Source: Candidatus Omnitrophota bacterium
Lineage (GTDB): Bacteria; Omnitrophota; Gorgyraeia; Tantalellales; Tantalellaceae
DNA: 18,459 bases
Direction of reading: 5' to 3'
Assembly (NCBI GenBank): GCA_030617085.1
Contig: JAUWWB010000003.1
Span: 1 to 18,459, forward strand
Below, in pieces: positions 1-6,118 of this stretch. Within the stretch, counting starts at the first letter, position 1. The number at the start of each line of letters is the position of its first letter. Under the pieces are notes generated by a model. The model had not been told where the DNA came from, ran no database searches, and worked only from the letters and a program-made list of their open reading frames with translations. Made by a program: the position numbers and the translations under genes.

Positions 1-1383
1 GCTCCTGGTGCTCGACCTTCCGAGCCTGAACCGCTTTTCTTCTTCCTTGAGATTTTCCCTCTGGAGGCTGACCGCCTCGCTTACGCTGGCTGCGTTTTTC
101 CGGAAGGTGATGACGTCCCGGAAGGAATTCCCCACTTCGGTGATAATGGCCCTCTCGGTTTCCTTGATCGCCAGTATGGCTTTCTCTTTTTCATGGCGGG
201 CCTTTTCGAACTCGCCGCGCGCCAGGCTGTTCTCAAGCGGCATCGAAACCTCCACGCCCGCGAAATAATAAGTATTGTCCACGACCGTCGTCTTGCCCGC
301 GGCTTTCGGGAATTTGGGGTCGATGCCGCTTGAGATCATGCTCGCGGTAAGATCTATCTCCGGCCACATGCTGTTGCCCTTCATCTTCAGCGTGATGTTC
401 CTGATCTCCACGTCGCGCTTCCTGATACGGTAATCCCGCCTCTTCTCGAAGGCCTCCTTCAGGCAATCCGGCAGATCGTATCCGGCAGCGCTTTGGGGAA
501 AATCCTCAGCGGGACTGACCCGCCGGTCATCCGCCATGTTCATGAGGAGTTTCAAGTCTTCCTCAGCCCGCCTGTATTCGTTCTCCGCAAAGCGAAGGTC
601 CGTCGCGCGCAGGAGCACGTTGGCTTCCGAAGCCAGAAGGTCCCCCCTCTCGATCAGGCCCAGATCGTAGTTCCTGGTATTCGCCTCGTTCAGATCCCGG
701 GCCCTTTCCAGCATCCCGGCATGAAATTCCACGGACCTCCCGGCGAAGACAAGTTCCCAGTAGGCCTTTTCGACTTTGGCGATAAGGGACTCGATCCTGT
801 CCTTTGTTTCAAGGCCCGCGTTCCTGATGGCCAGTTTCGTAACGGAAAGGTTGCCCCTGTCCAGGTACCCGAAAATATTCTTTCCAAGGGGCTGCTTCGC
901 CTCCAGCGTCAGTTCCGCCGCATGCGCCGGGTTGCGGGAAATAAACGAGCTATTGCTCCAGCTTCTCGTATCGCTGAATTCGGCCGTGATCTCCGTGCCG
1001 GTAGGCAGCTTTTTCACGACACCGGCCGAATAAACGTTCGTCTGGTCATCATCCGGAGCGAAAACCGAAAGCTGCTGCCTTTTATCTTCCGAATATTCGA
1101 CATTCCCGTAAACGACCGTATCAAAGACCGCTTCTGCATACATCCGCTCCGTCTCCGCGATCAAAAGATCGAGCCGGGCCATCTTCACCTCAAAGCTGTT
1201 ATAGACGGCATACCTGACGCATTCCTCAAGAGAAAGTGACAAGACCTCCTCACCCCGCCCCTCCACCTTTACCGTCCCGGAAGGCTCTCCGCTATCCCCT
1301 TTTGCCGCAGGCGTACAAAAGCAGACGCAGCAGAAAAGGCCCGCGCACAAGACCGGGGCTATGGACTTTCTTCTATTCTTCAT
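1..1383 (-). CDS. TolC-family outer-membrane efflux protein (3' end outside window)
   Basis: The minus-strand frame is open from an ATG at 1383 to the first base, giving 461 residues without a stop. The N-terminus (MKNRRKS followed by a hydrophobic, Cys-rich stretch ending near residue 25) looks like a signal peptide. The body shows the TolC/OEP pattern of long, charged, Ala/Glu-rich helices, such as LSLEECVRYAVYNS near the start and EKAYWELVFAGRS in mid-protein. Two such repeats of alternating strand and coiled-coil are expected for the trimeric outer-membrane channel of export systems. At 461 residues the protein must be nearly complete. The start overlaps the stop of the upstream MarR gene by 4 nt (ATGA), so the two are co-transcribed and probably translationally coupled. 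The inner-membrane pump and adaptor must lie beyond the left edge if they are linked. The family is clear; the substrate is unknown. A lipid-anchored (OprM-like) variant is possible because of the Cys residues in the signal region. Confidence 0.88.
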   Translation of the reverse strand, partial: MKNRRKSIAPVLCAGLFCCVCFCTPAAKGDSGEPSGTVKVEGRGEEVLSLSLEECVRYAVYNSFEVKMARLDLLIAETERMYAEAVFDTVVYGNVEYSEDKRQQLSVFAPDDDQTNVYSAGVVKKLPTGTEITAEFSDTRSWSNSSFISRNPAHAAELTLEAKQPLGKNIFGYLDRGNLSVTKLAIRNAGLETKDRIESLIAKVEKAYWELVFAGRSVEFHAGMLERARDLNEANTRNYDLGLIERGDLLASEANVLLRATDLRFAENEYRRAEEDLKLLMNMADDRRVSPAEDFPQSAAGYDLPDCLKEAFEKRRDYRIRKRDVEIRNITLKMKGNSMWPEIDLTASMISSGIDPKFPKAAGKTTVVDNTYYFAGVEVSMPLENSLARGEFEKARHEKEKAILAIKETERAIITEVGNSFRDVITFRKNAASVSEAVSLQRENLKEEEKRFRLGRSSTRS

Positions 1384-1826
1384 CGCTTCTTCTTAAGGTT
1401 ATTATATACTTTCCTTAACAGCCGCAGATATTCCCGCTTTTCAGACGCGCCAAGCACGGAAAATATATCTTCCGCCGTATTCCTGCGCTCCTCACTCACG
1501 CGCCGGGCGGCCTCTTCCCCCTTTTTCACAAGCACGACCCGAACGACCCGCCTGTCCTCGACGCAGCGTTCCCTCTTAACAAGCCCAAGCTTTATCATCC
1601 TATCCACGATCCCCGTCACCGCGCTCATGGTAAGATGAAGCGTCCCGGCCAGCTCCCCCATCCTGCAAGCCCCCCTCTCCCGCAAAAGGTCCAGCACCAC
1701 CACATGAGGAAGCCCAAGCCCCCCCTTCGAAAAAACACTCATCTGCCTCCGCGAAACCTCCCGTATAATAAGCGGAAGCACCCTGGAAACCTCATCCCCA
1801 AAATGAACCCCTTTACCCTTCTCCAT
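1380..1826 (-). CDS. MarR-family transcriptional regulator
   Basis: This 148-residue protein has the MarR winged-helix layout. An N-terminal dimerisation helix is followed by a helix-turn-helix around residues 55-80 (MGELAGTLHLTMSAVTGIVD) and a wing carrying the family-typical D-R-R at residues 91-93. A C-terminal helix (residues ~110-148) completes the dimer interface. MarR proteins are dimeric repressors, often controlling the efflux genes next to them and released by small ligands. Here the next gene, overlapping by 4 nt, is a TolC-family channel, which fits autoregulated control of an export operon. I chose the ATG at 1826 because AAGGGAG lies just upstream at good spacing. A longer frame with a TTG start at 1862 (12 extra residues) is possible but has no clear ribosome site. 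Confidence 0.9.
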   Translation of the reverse strand: MEKGKGVHFGDEVSRVLPLIIREVSRRQMSVFSKGGLGLPHVVVLDLLRERGACRMGELAGTLHLTMSAVTGIVDRMIKLGLVKRERCVEDRRVVRVVLVKKGEEAARRVSEERRNTAEDIFSVLGASEKREYLRLLRKVYNNLKKKR

Positions 1827-1896
1827 GCCGACTCCCTTCGATTCCCAAATATTCGCCCACAAAAATATTTCAGAGATTTAACTATTTTACAATTAA

Positions 1897-1926
1897 AGTA
1901 TACATGAAAAAGAGTAAGGATGCAAA
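1897..1926 (-). promoter_or_regulatory. Candidate sigma-70 promoter for the marR-tolC operon
   Basis: On the minus strand TTTGCA (1921-1926) and TATACT (1897-1902) are separated by 18 nt, about 70 nt upstream of the regulator's ATG. The -10 matches consensus at 5 of 6 positions; the -35 is weaker. Just downstream, TTTAA (1877-1881) and TTAAA (1893-1897) form an imperfect AT-rich inverted repeat that could be the autoregulatory MarR operator. This is inferred from sequence only. Confidence 0.4.
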
Positions 1927-1927
1927 T

Positions 1928-1948
1928 GGTGGATGGTGGATGGTGGAT
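1928..1948. repeat. Short tandem repeat, GGTGGAT x3
   Basis: Three exact head-to-tail copies of the 7-mer GGTGGAT. It lies upstream of the marR promoter and is followed by two copies of GTAAGAG (1951-1957 and 1962-1968). It may be a variable-number site. Confidence 0.8.
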
Positions 1949-1994
1949 AGGTAAGAGATTAGTAAGAGTTTAGCCTGCAAAAGAAGCCCCCCTC

Positions 1995-2158
1995 AAATGT
2001 AGCCGCAGGCTTTAGCCTGCGAGAGCCAGCGATACAGCCACCAGAAAACAAAAATCCCAACACACAAAACGGCTTAACTAAGACATCTGCGCTCTGTTCG
2101 GAGATGTTCGATCTTTCCCGCCTTCGGCGGGCGCAGGCTAAAGCCTGCGGCTACATTT
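1995..2158. repeat. Perfect 27-bp inverted repeat flanking 110 bp
   Basis: The arms 1995-2021 and 2132-2158 are exact reverse complements. Each arm is itself palindromic (GCAGGCT next to AGCCTGC), so each can fold alone or the two can pair. The enclosed segment ends with a separate hairpin, CCCGCC-TTC-GGCGGG (2117-2131). GCAGGCT/AGCCTGC units of this kind recur in many bacterial genomes, from general knowledge. The arrangement resembles a MITE or a paired REP (BIME-like) unit, without coding capacity. Confidence 0.8.
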
Positions 2159-2170
2159 CTGGGCCGGATT

Positions 2171-2238
2171 TGTACCGTTTGGGATTTTGAGATTGCAAGT
2201 GTCCCTGTTTCCAAGATTAAAAGTGTCCCCAAGTCACG
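2171..2238 (+). repeat. GTACCGTTT / AAGTGTCCC repeat, copy 1
   Basis: About 66 bases beginning TGTACCGTTTGGG and ending near AAGTGTCCCC. Nearly identical to 2774-2839, differing by a few substitutions and a short indel near its end. A diverged inverted version is at 2928-2988. It contains two spaced AGTGTCCC motifs. Confidence 0.8.
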
Positions 2239-2437
2239 GCCCTGTTTCCGGTGGAGCGGGAGTCAAGAGATCCTTCGGCCCCGATACGCATGCTCGCGCA
2301 TGGGCCTCAGGATGACGGAAGCGGGGCGTGGATGAAAGAGGGGGAGATGAAGGATGAGAGATGACAGATGATGGACTACGTATGAAGATGAGGGCTGACC
2401 CCGGAACTCCCGTTTTTCTCTTAATCTCGTTATCCAA

Positions 2438-2524
2438 GGGGTATGGCGGAGGGGTCCGCGCGCAGTTTTGATGCCGTGCAGAATGGCATCAACTGTTTGA
2501 GCACGGACCCCTCCGCCATACCCC
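2438..2524. repeat. Double-hairpin element H, copy 1 (21-bp perfect arms)
   Basis: The arms 2438-2458 and 2504-2524 are exact reverse complements over 21 bp (GGGGTATGGCGG... with ...CCGCCATACCCC). The 45-nt interior holds a second stem, TTGATGCC with GGCATCAA, closing a 9-nt loop. The flanks TCCAAG on the left and GGACGTCAGCATTCGCC on the right recur at the second copy (8288-8424). With two stems at conserved spacing it looks like a folded DNA or RNA unit rather than chance sequence. Confidence 0.85.
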
Positions 2525-2590
2525 GGACGTCAGCATTCGCCCATTTTGTTAGACTTATGCCATTCCCGCCCCCTTGTATCGCCACCCTTT

Positions 2591-2731
2591 TGTCATTCCC
2601 GCAAAGCTTGTCCCCGCGAAAGCGGGGAGCGGGAACCCATGCTAAAGTATCACCCTAAGCTTCGAATGGTAGAGGGACAACTTAACGTTGGCGCCAGTAT
2701 GGCATGGGTTCCCGCTTTCGCGGGAATGACA
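2591..2731. repeat. GTCATTCCCGC inverted-repeat element
   Basis: The left arm begins TGTCATTCCCGC (2591) and ends GCGGGAACCCATG (2641); the right arm at 2703-2731 is CATGGGTTCCCGC... GCGGGAATGACA, its reverse complement. The left arm carries an extra CG-rich hairpin segment of about 22 nt. About 60 nt of unrelated sequence separates the arms. The ATTCCC...GGGAAT core is like the dRS3-type repeats described in Neisseria and similar repeats in many other bacteria. Confidence 0.8.
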
Positions 2732-2773
2732 AAGGGGGGGCGCAACTGGGGACGTGCCATTTGAGGGCTGATC

Positions 2774-2988
2774 TGTACCGTTTGGGTTTTTGAGATTGCA
2801 AGTGTCCCTGTTTCCAAGATTAAAAGTGTCCCTAGTCACTCCACAAGCTATCTTCCGGAAAGACCTTCATGAGAGCAAAGAAGCCGGCTGGACAGAATTC
2901 GGGCTAAGCCTGATCAAAAACATGAGAGGGACAGGTTTAATCTTGAAAAAGGGGACAGGTTGCCGATTGAAATCGCAAACGGTACAAA
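2774..2988. repeat. Inverted-repeat-flanked element around a short remnant frame
   Basis: A GTACCGTTT repeat copy (2774-2839) is matched by a diverged copy in opposite orientation (2928-2988), with GTACCGTTT, CAAGATTAAA and TGTCCC blocks conserved. They enclose about 90 bp. A plus-strand frame crosses the whole unit and its centre reads like protein (IFRKDLHESKEAG...), but I cannot assign it to a family. It may be the decayed remains of a small mobile element, or simply non-coding. Confidence 0.6.
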
Positions 2989-3006
2989 GTGGGTACAAAA
3001 ATAATC

Positions 3007-3033
3007 TTCGTGCTCTTCGTGTTCTTCGTGGTT
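3007..3033. repeat. TTCGTGNNN 9-mer tandem repeat x3
   Basis: Three consecutive 9-mers start with TTCGTG (TTCGTGCTC, TTCGTGTTC, TTCGTGGTT). On the other strand this is the AACACGAAG-type simple repeat seen in many environmental genomes, from general knowledge. Confidence 0.75.
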
Positions 3034-3085
3034 TCAATAAGACGATGGATGACCCCATTCATTCTTACTTTCTCTGAACACCGAA

Positions 3086-3694
3086 CTACCCGACCAGCAC
3101 GCGCGTGAGGGTCCTGACGAGTGGGAGGATGACACGTTCAAAAAGGCCGAGGTATAAAAGAGCTATGAGTATTAGAAAGCCGTACGGCTGAAGGCGCATG
3201 TAGCGGCGGGCCAGGTCCGGTGGTAGTATCGAAGCGAGGATGTTCGACCCGTCGAGCGGGGGTATAGGGATCATGTTGAATACTCCGAGGACAAGGCTGA
3301 TGATCACGCCATAGAGGAGGAAGACCCACGGTATCGAGCCCGGCCGGAACAGGCCGAGCTTGAATGCCGACGCGAACGCTATCGCCAGCGCGAGGTTCGC
3401 AGCCGGGCCGGCGAGGCTCGTAAGCAGCATGCCTTTCCTGGGGTCGGAGAAGTTGCGGGGGTTCACCGGTACGGGCCTGGCCCATCCGAATATCACCGGC
3501 GAACGCATTATGATAAGCATCGCGGGAAGGAGTATCGTCCCCACGGGGTCCGCGTGAGCCAGCGGGTTCAGGGTAAGCCGCCCCGCGTCGCGCGCGGTCG
3601 TATCCCCCAGCCTGAACGCGACGTACCCATGCGCCAGCTCATGCGCCACGATCACGATCATGAACACCAATATCGATATCAAAGCGTTGCCCAT
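3086..3694 (-). CDS. Site-2 protease-like M50 family membrane metalloprotease
   Basis: A roughly 202-residue, very hydrophobic protein with several predicted membrane segments. The zinc-binding motif HELAH is at residues 18-22 inside the first membrane helix. The second family motif, NMIPIPPLDGS, is in the C-terminal third and supplies the third metal ligand (Asp). Its length and simple layout match the small M50B/SREBP-type proteases without PDZ or CBS domains. Such proteins cleave substrates within the membrane; the substrate here is unknown. I prefer ATG at 3694; an upstream TTG at 3700 adds two residues and has no better ribosome site. It lies 214 nt downstream of hflC, separated by repeats, so joint transcription with hflKC is possible but unproved. 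The stop codon sits in CGAACTA, a sequence repeated at other gene ends in the window. Confidence 0.88.
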   Translation of the reverse strand: MGNALISILVFMIVIVAHELAHGYVAFRLGDTTARDAGRLTLNPLAHADPVGTILLPAMLIIMRSPVIFGWARPVPVNPRNFSDPRKGMLLTSLAGPAANLALAIAFASAFKLGLFRPGSIPWVFLLYGVIISLVLGVFNMIPIPPLDGSNILASILPPDLARRYMRLQPYGFLILIALLYLGLFERVILPLVRTLTRVLVG

Positions 3695-3750
3695 TGTCAA
3701 TCCGTTAATAGGTCTGAGCCCCTCAACTCCGAACTATTTCACCTCAGTCC

Positions 3751-3789
3751 CCACCGATGCGGGACAGGAATGTCCCGCCTATTCGGTGG
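3751..3789. repeat. Nested hairpin repeat between hflC and the M50 protease gene
   Basis: An outer stem CCACCGA / TTCGGTGG encloses an inner 8-bp stem GCGGGACA / TGTCCCGC closed by a GGAA tetraloop. It is non-coding and sits in the leader of the protease gene, next to the expanded GGGCAGGC repeat. Confidence 0.75.
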
Positions 3790-3814
3790 TATGTCGTGTT
3801 CGCCACAGGGTAAA

Positions 3815-3868
3815 GGGCAGGCACAGGGGCCTGCCCTGCACCATTCGGTGCAAGGGCCTGCCCCTACA
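3815..3868 (-). repeat. GGGCAGGC stem-loop repeat, copy a (expanded form)
   Basis: GGGCAGGC-ACAGGG-GCCTGCCC followed by an extra hairpin TGCACC-ATTC-GGTGCA and a second GGGCCTGCCCCTACA end. The other four copies lack the extra hairpin. It is followed by repeated CCGAACT units (3876-3904) up to the end of hflC. Non-coding. Confidence 0.85.
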
Positions 3869-3907
3869 TTTTTCTCCGAACTCCGAACTACGAACTCCGA
3901 ACTAAAA

Positions 3908-4849
3908 TCAGTCCATCTTCTTCAAATACTTGTAATAATCCCCGTCCGTGGTGAGTATTATCGTGGTGTTCGCGTCCACCGTGTCCTTGTAGGTTTCCAG
4001 GGTCTTCAGGAACGAATAGAACTCCGGGTCCTTGTTGTAGGCGGCGGCGTATACGGTGATGGCTTCGGCGTCGGCGCGGCCGCGTATTCCCTGGGCCGTC
4101 TTGTACGCCTCGGAGGTGATCTGCTTCAGCTCTTTCTCCTTCTGGCCCTTGATCTCGGCGCTCTTTCCCCTGCCCTCGGAGCGGTACCGCTCGGCGGCGC
4201 GCTTCCTCTCGGATATCATGCGTTCGTAGACCTTCGTCCGCACCTCCTGGACGTAATTTATCCGCTTGATGCGCACGTCGACAAGATCTATGCCGTACCG
4301 GGGCGCGAGCTCTCCGGCGCGGCTGAGGATCTCGTTCTCCAGCTCGTGCCGGCCCACCTTTATCCGTTCGAGCGCCTCCTCGGCGATAGCCGCGATCTCT
4401 TCCGCTCTCGGCGTGTCGAGGATACGGTTAGAGTCCCTTATCGTCTCCACGAGAAGATGGCTCGTGACCACGTCCCTGGTAGCCGAGTTGATGATATCGT
4501 CCAGCCGGGCATGCGCGCCCATCTCGCTGCCCACGGATTGCAGGAACTTCAGCGCGTCCTTGATGCGCCACCTTGCCGTGGTATCGACCCATATGTATTT
4601 CTTGTCCCTCGTCGGTATCTGGTTCGGGTCGCCGTCCCAGTCGAGAAGCCGCTTGTCAAAATAATGGGTCTGCTGGATGAACGGGATCTTGAAATGCAAT
4701 CCTGCCCTCGTCACGGGATCGCCCACGGGTTTGCCGAACTGGGTGATCACAACCTGCCTCGTCTCGGAGACGATATATACCACCCCCGTCAAAAACAACA
4801 TACCCGCGATAATCGCCAGGCTTACGAATATTCTCAGGAATCTTTTCAT
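3908..4849 (-). CDS. hflC: HflC, SPFH/band 7 membrane protease modulator subunit
   Basis: A 313-residue protein with one N-terminal membrane helix (residues ~7-27, FVSLAIIAGMLFLTGVVYIV). A band 7/SPFH domain follows (ETRQVVITQFGKPVGDPVTRAGLHFKIP...), then a Glu/Arg/Ala-rich coiled-coil (RKRAAERYRSEGRGKSAEIKG). The tail FYSFLKTLETYKDTVD is typical of HflC. HflC pairs with HflK to form a large periplasm-facing membrane cage that modulates the FtsH protease in characterised bacteria. The start overlaps hflK by 4 nt (ATGA), and a strong GGAGGAGAG ribosome site lies in the hflK 3' end. Length and order match the family. No ftsH is in the window. Downstream comes a repeat-filled gap. Confidence 0.96.
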   Translation of the reverse strand: MKRFLRIFVSLAIIAGMLFLTGVVYIVSETRQVVITQFGKPVGDPVTRAGLHFKIPFIQQTHYFDKRLLDWDGDPNQIPTRDKKYIWVDTTARWRIKDALKFLQSVGSEMGAHARLDDIINSATRDVVTSHLLVETIRDSNRILDTPRAEEIAAIAEEALERIKVGRHELENEILSRAGELAPRYGIDLVDVRIKRINYVQEVRTKVYERMISERKRAAERYRSEGRGKSAEIKGQKEKELKQITSEAYKTAQGIRGRADAEAITVYAAAYNKDPEFYSFLKTLETYKDTVDANTTIILTTDGDYYKYLKKMD

Positions 4850-5853
4850 CTCTCCTCTCCTCCTTTTTCACCGATCCTCAAAAGCGGCAATATTGAGGAT
4901 TCCCGCGGGTCGATGATAAATTTACTTTTGGCCCCGGGCAGGACGTTTGACATCGTTTCCAGGTACAGCCTCTTCTTGGTTATATCCGGGGCTTTCTTAT
5001 ATTCCTCCCACGTCGCCAGGAACCTTTCCGATTCGCCTTTCGCGCGGTTCACCCTATCCAGCCCGTATCCTTCGGCCTGGTTGATGGTCCTTACCGCCTC
5101 GCCTTTCGCGCGCGGTATCTCCTTGTTATATTCTTCCCAGGCCTCGTTGATCATGCGCTCGCGTTCCTGCTTGGCCTCGTTCACCTCGTTAAACGCCGGC
5201 TTCACGGCGTCCGGTGGGTTCACGTCAAGCAGTTTCACAGTGACGACGTCTATACCGGTCTGGTATTTATTCAGCAGTTTCTGAAGCCCGATCTGCGCCA
5301 GGTGCGCTATCTCCTCTCTTTTCGTGGTAAGAGCTTCATCCACGGTGTAGTCGCCGCACAGACGCCGCATGACCACCTCCGAGAGGACCCTGACGTTGCC
5401 AATAGGGTCCCTTGTCTTGAAGAGAAGCTTTGCCGGATCGTTCACCTTGTACTGGACTATCCACCGCACGTCCAGTATGTTCAGGTCCCCGGTGAGCATG
5501 AGCGATTCTTCGGCATACTGCCGCGTAGCGTATACACTCCTCACCCCCGCGCGGGCCGTCCTGAAGCCGAACTCTTCCTTGAATATCTTTTTCACCTTGA
5601 TCGGCGTCACCTTCTCTATGCCAAAAGGAAACTTGGCATGGAGCCCCGGCTCCGTGGTCCGCACAAACTTGCCGAACCGCTGGATAACGCCGACTTCATC
5701 CGGCCCTATGGAGTACACCGACCCCGTCAGCCCGAAAATAATGATCAGCGCCGCGATCACAATGGGTATATACTTACCGTACTCCTTCCCCATCTTTTTC
5801 ACTTTTTCTGCCTCCTCCCTGAAAAGCTCCTCCGGCGAACGAAAATCCTCCAT
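4846..5853 (-). CDS. hflK: HflK, SPFH/band 7 membrane protease modulator subunit
   Basis: A 335-residue protein with a charged cytoplasmic N-terminus, a single membrane segment (~residues 29-47) and the HflK-type SPFH domain starting YSIGPDEVGVIQRFGKFV. A coiled-coil with AKQERERMINEAWEEYNKEIPRAKGEA follows, and TKKRLYLETMSNVLPGAKSKFIID gives the conserved C-terminal end. Together with HflC it forms the HflKC complex. It lacks the long Gly-rich N-terminal tail of enterobacterial HflK, which is common outside that group. The ATG at 5853 is preceded by AAGGAGG at ideal spacing. It is the first gene of a unit divergent from the tRNA-Met gene, so its promoter must lie in 5854-6000. Confidence 0.96.
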   Translation of the reverse strand: MEDFRSPEELFREEAEKVKKMGKEYGKYIPIVIAALIIIFGLTGSVYSIGPDEVGVIQRFGKFVRTTEPGLHAKFPFGIEKVTPIKVKKIFKEEFGFRTARAGVRSVYATRQYAEESLMLTGDLNILDVRWIVQYKVNDPAKLLFKTRDPIGNVRVLSEVVMRRLCGDYTVDEALTTKREEIAHLAQIGLQKLLNKYQTGIDVVTVKLLDVNPPDAVKPAFNEVNEAKQERERMINEAWEEYNKEIPRAKGEAVRTINQAEGYGLDRVNRAKGESERFLATWEEYKKAPDITKKRLYLETMSNVLPGAKSKFIIDPRESSILPLLRIGEKGGEER

Positions 5854-5880
5854 GCTTCAACCTCCTTTTTTGTCCTCGGG

Positions 5881-5907
5881 GACTGTAATTTAATTTTCAC
5901 TACAGTC
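5881..5907. promoter_or_regulatory. 7-bp inverted repeat upstream of hflK, possible operator
   Basis: GACTGTA (5881-5887) and TACAGTC (5901-5907) form a perfect inverted repeat with an AT-rich 13-nt spacer, 28 nt upstream of the hflK start codon. It could be an operator or an RNA leader hairpin. There is no T-run after it, so it is not a standard terminator. Confidence 0.3.
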
Positions 5908-5920
5908 AAAATAAAAGACC

Positions 5921-5950
5921 TGACCCCGGTTTATATGACCCCGGTTTATA
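5921..5950. repeat. 15-bp tandem duplication
   Basis: TGACCCCGGTTTATA occurs twice head to tail (5921-5935, 5936-5950) in the divergent region between hflK and tRNA-Met. It is preceded by AAAGACC. The AGACCTGACCCC string resembles short end-repeats often found in environmental bacterial genomes; that is from memory and uncertain. Confidence 0.85.
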
Positions 5951-5989
5951 GATTTCAGTATATCAGCTTTTTCGCCATTGTAAAGCTAT

Positions 5990-6018
5990 TTGACAAACAA
6001 GTATTTTTAACATATAAT
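5990..6018 (+). promoter_or_regulatory. Consensus sigma-70 promoter of the tRNA-Met gene
   Basis: TTGACA (5990-5995) and TATAAT (6013-6018) match consensus at all positions with a 17-nt spacer. The expected transcription start is near 6025, about 20 nt before the tRNA 5' end at 6045. Confidence 0.85.
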
Positions 6019-6044
6019 TAGCTTCCAGTAAATACCCAAAACGT

Positions 6045-6118
6045 GGCGGGGTAGCTCAGCTGGTTAGAGCGCACGGCTCATACCCGTGTTGTCGGCGGTT
6101 CGAGTCCGCCCCCCGCTA
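6045..6118 (+). tRNA. tRNA-Met (anticodon CAT)
   Basis: The 74-nt cloverleaf folds fully. The acceptor GGCGGGG (6045-6051) pairs with CCCCGCT (6111-6117), with a G-U first pair. The D stem is GCTC/GAGC, the anticodon stem CACGG/CCGTG has CAT at 6079-6081, and the T stem GGCGG/CCGCC carries loop TTCGAGT. Discriminator A is at 6118; the genome continues CCT, so CCA is not encoded. The anticodon stem lacks the three G-C pairs of initiators, and the first pair is not the C-A mismatch, so this is an elongator Met or possibly the tRNA-Ile that reads AUA after lysidine modification. The last three bases are also the stop codon of mnmA on the other strand. Confidence 0.95.

Larger units (their letters stand above)
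1863..3085. other. Gene-free repeat patchwork
   Basis: I see no credible protein gene in these roughly 1.2 kb. Short frames exist on both strands but are made of repeat sequence. One minus-strand frame at 2642-2839 contains the CHSRESGNP string that typifies spurious translations of the GTCATTCCCGC repeat, and the frame at 2234-2437 runs through a CCTGAGG/AAGGATCT-type repeat (about 2255-2320). From left to right the stretch holds a GGTGGAT triplet array, a 27-bp inverted repeat pair, a GTACCGTTT repeat copy, the CCTGAGG/AAGGATCT unit, a 21-bp-arm double hairpin, a GTCATTCCC inverted repeat, a second GTACCGTTT repeat with an inverted partner, and a TTCGTG 9-mer array. No transposase is visible. 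Confidence 0.75.

Noticed and set aside
493..1239. 248-codon plus-strand frame
   Set aside because: Antisense to the TolC-family gene, which has clear family features. The frame has Pro/Arg-rich content typical of shadows in high-G+C DNA.
2642..2839. Minus-strand 65-codon frame containing CHSRESGNP
   Set aside because: This string is the usual translation of the GTCATTCCCGC repeat, not a protein.
3554..5284. 576-codon open frame on the plus strand
   Set aside because: It runs antisense through hflC, hflK and the repeat region, has no family resemblance, and the minus-strand proteins there are well-conserved.
6045..6118. Initiator tRNA
   Set aside because: The anticodon stem lacks the G-C triplet, and the first acceptor pair is G-U rather than the initiator C-A mismatch.
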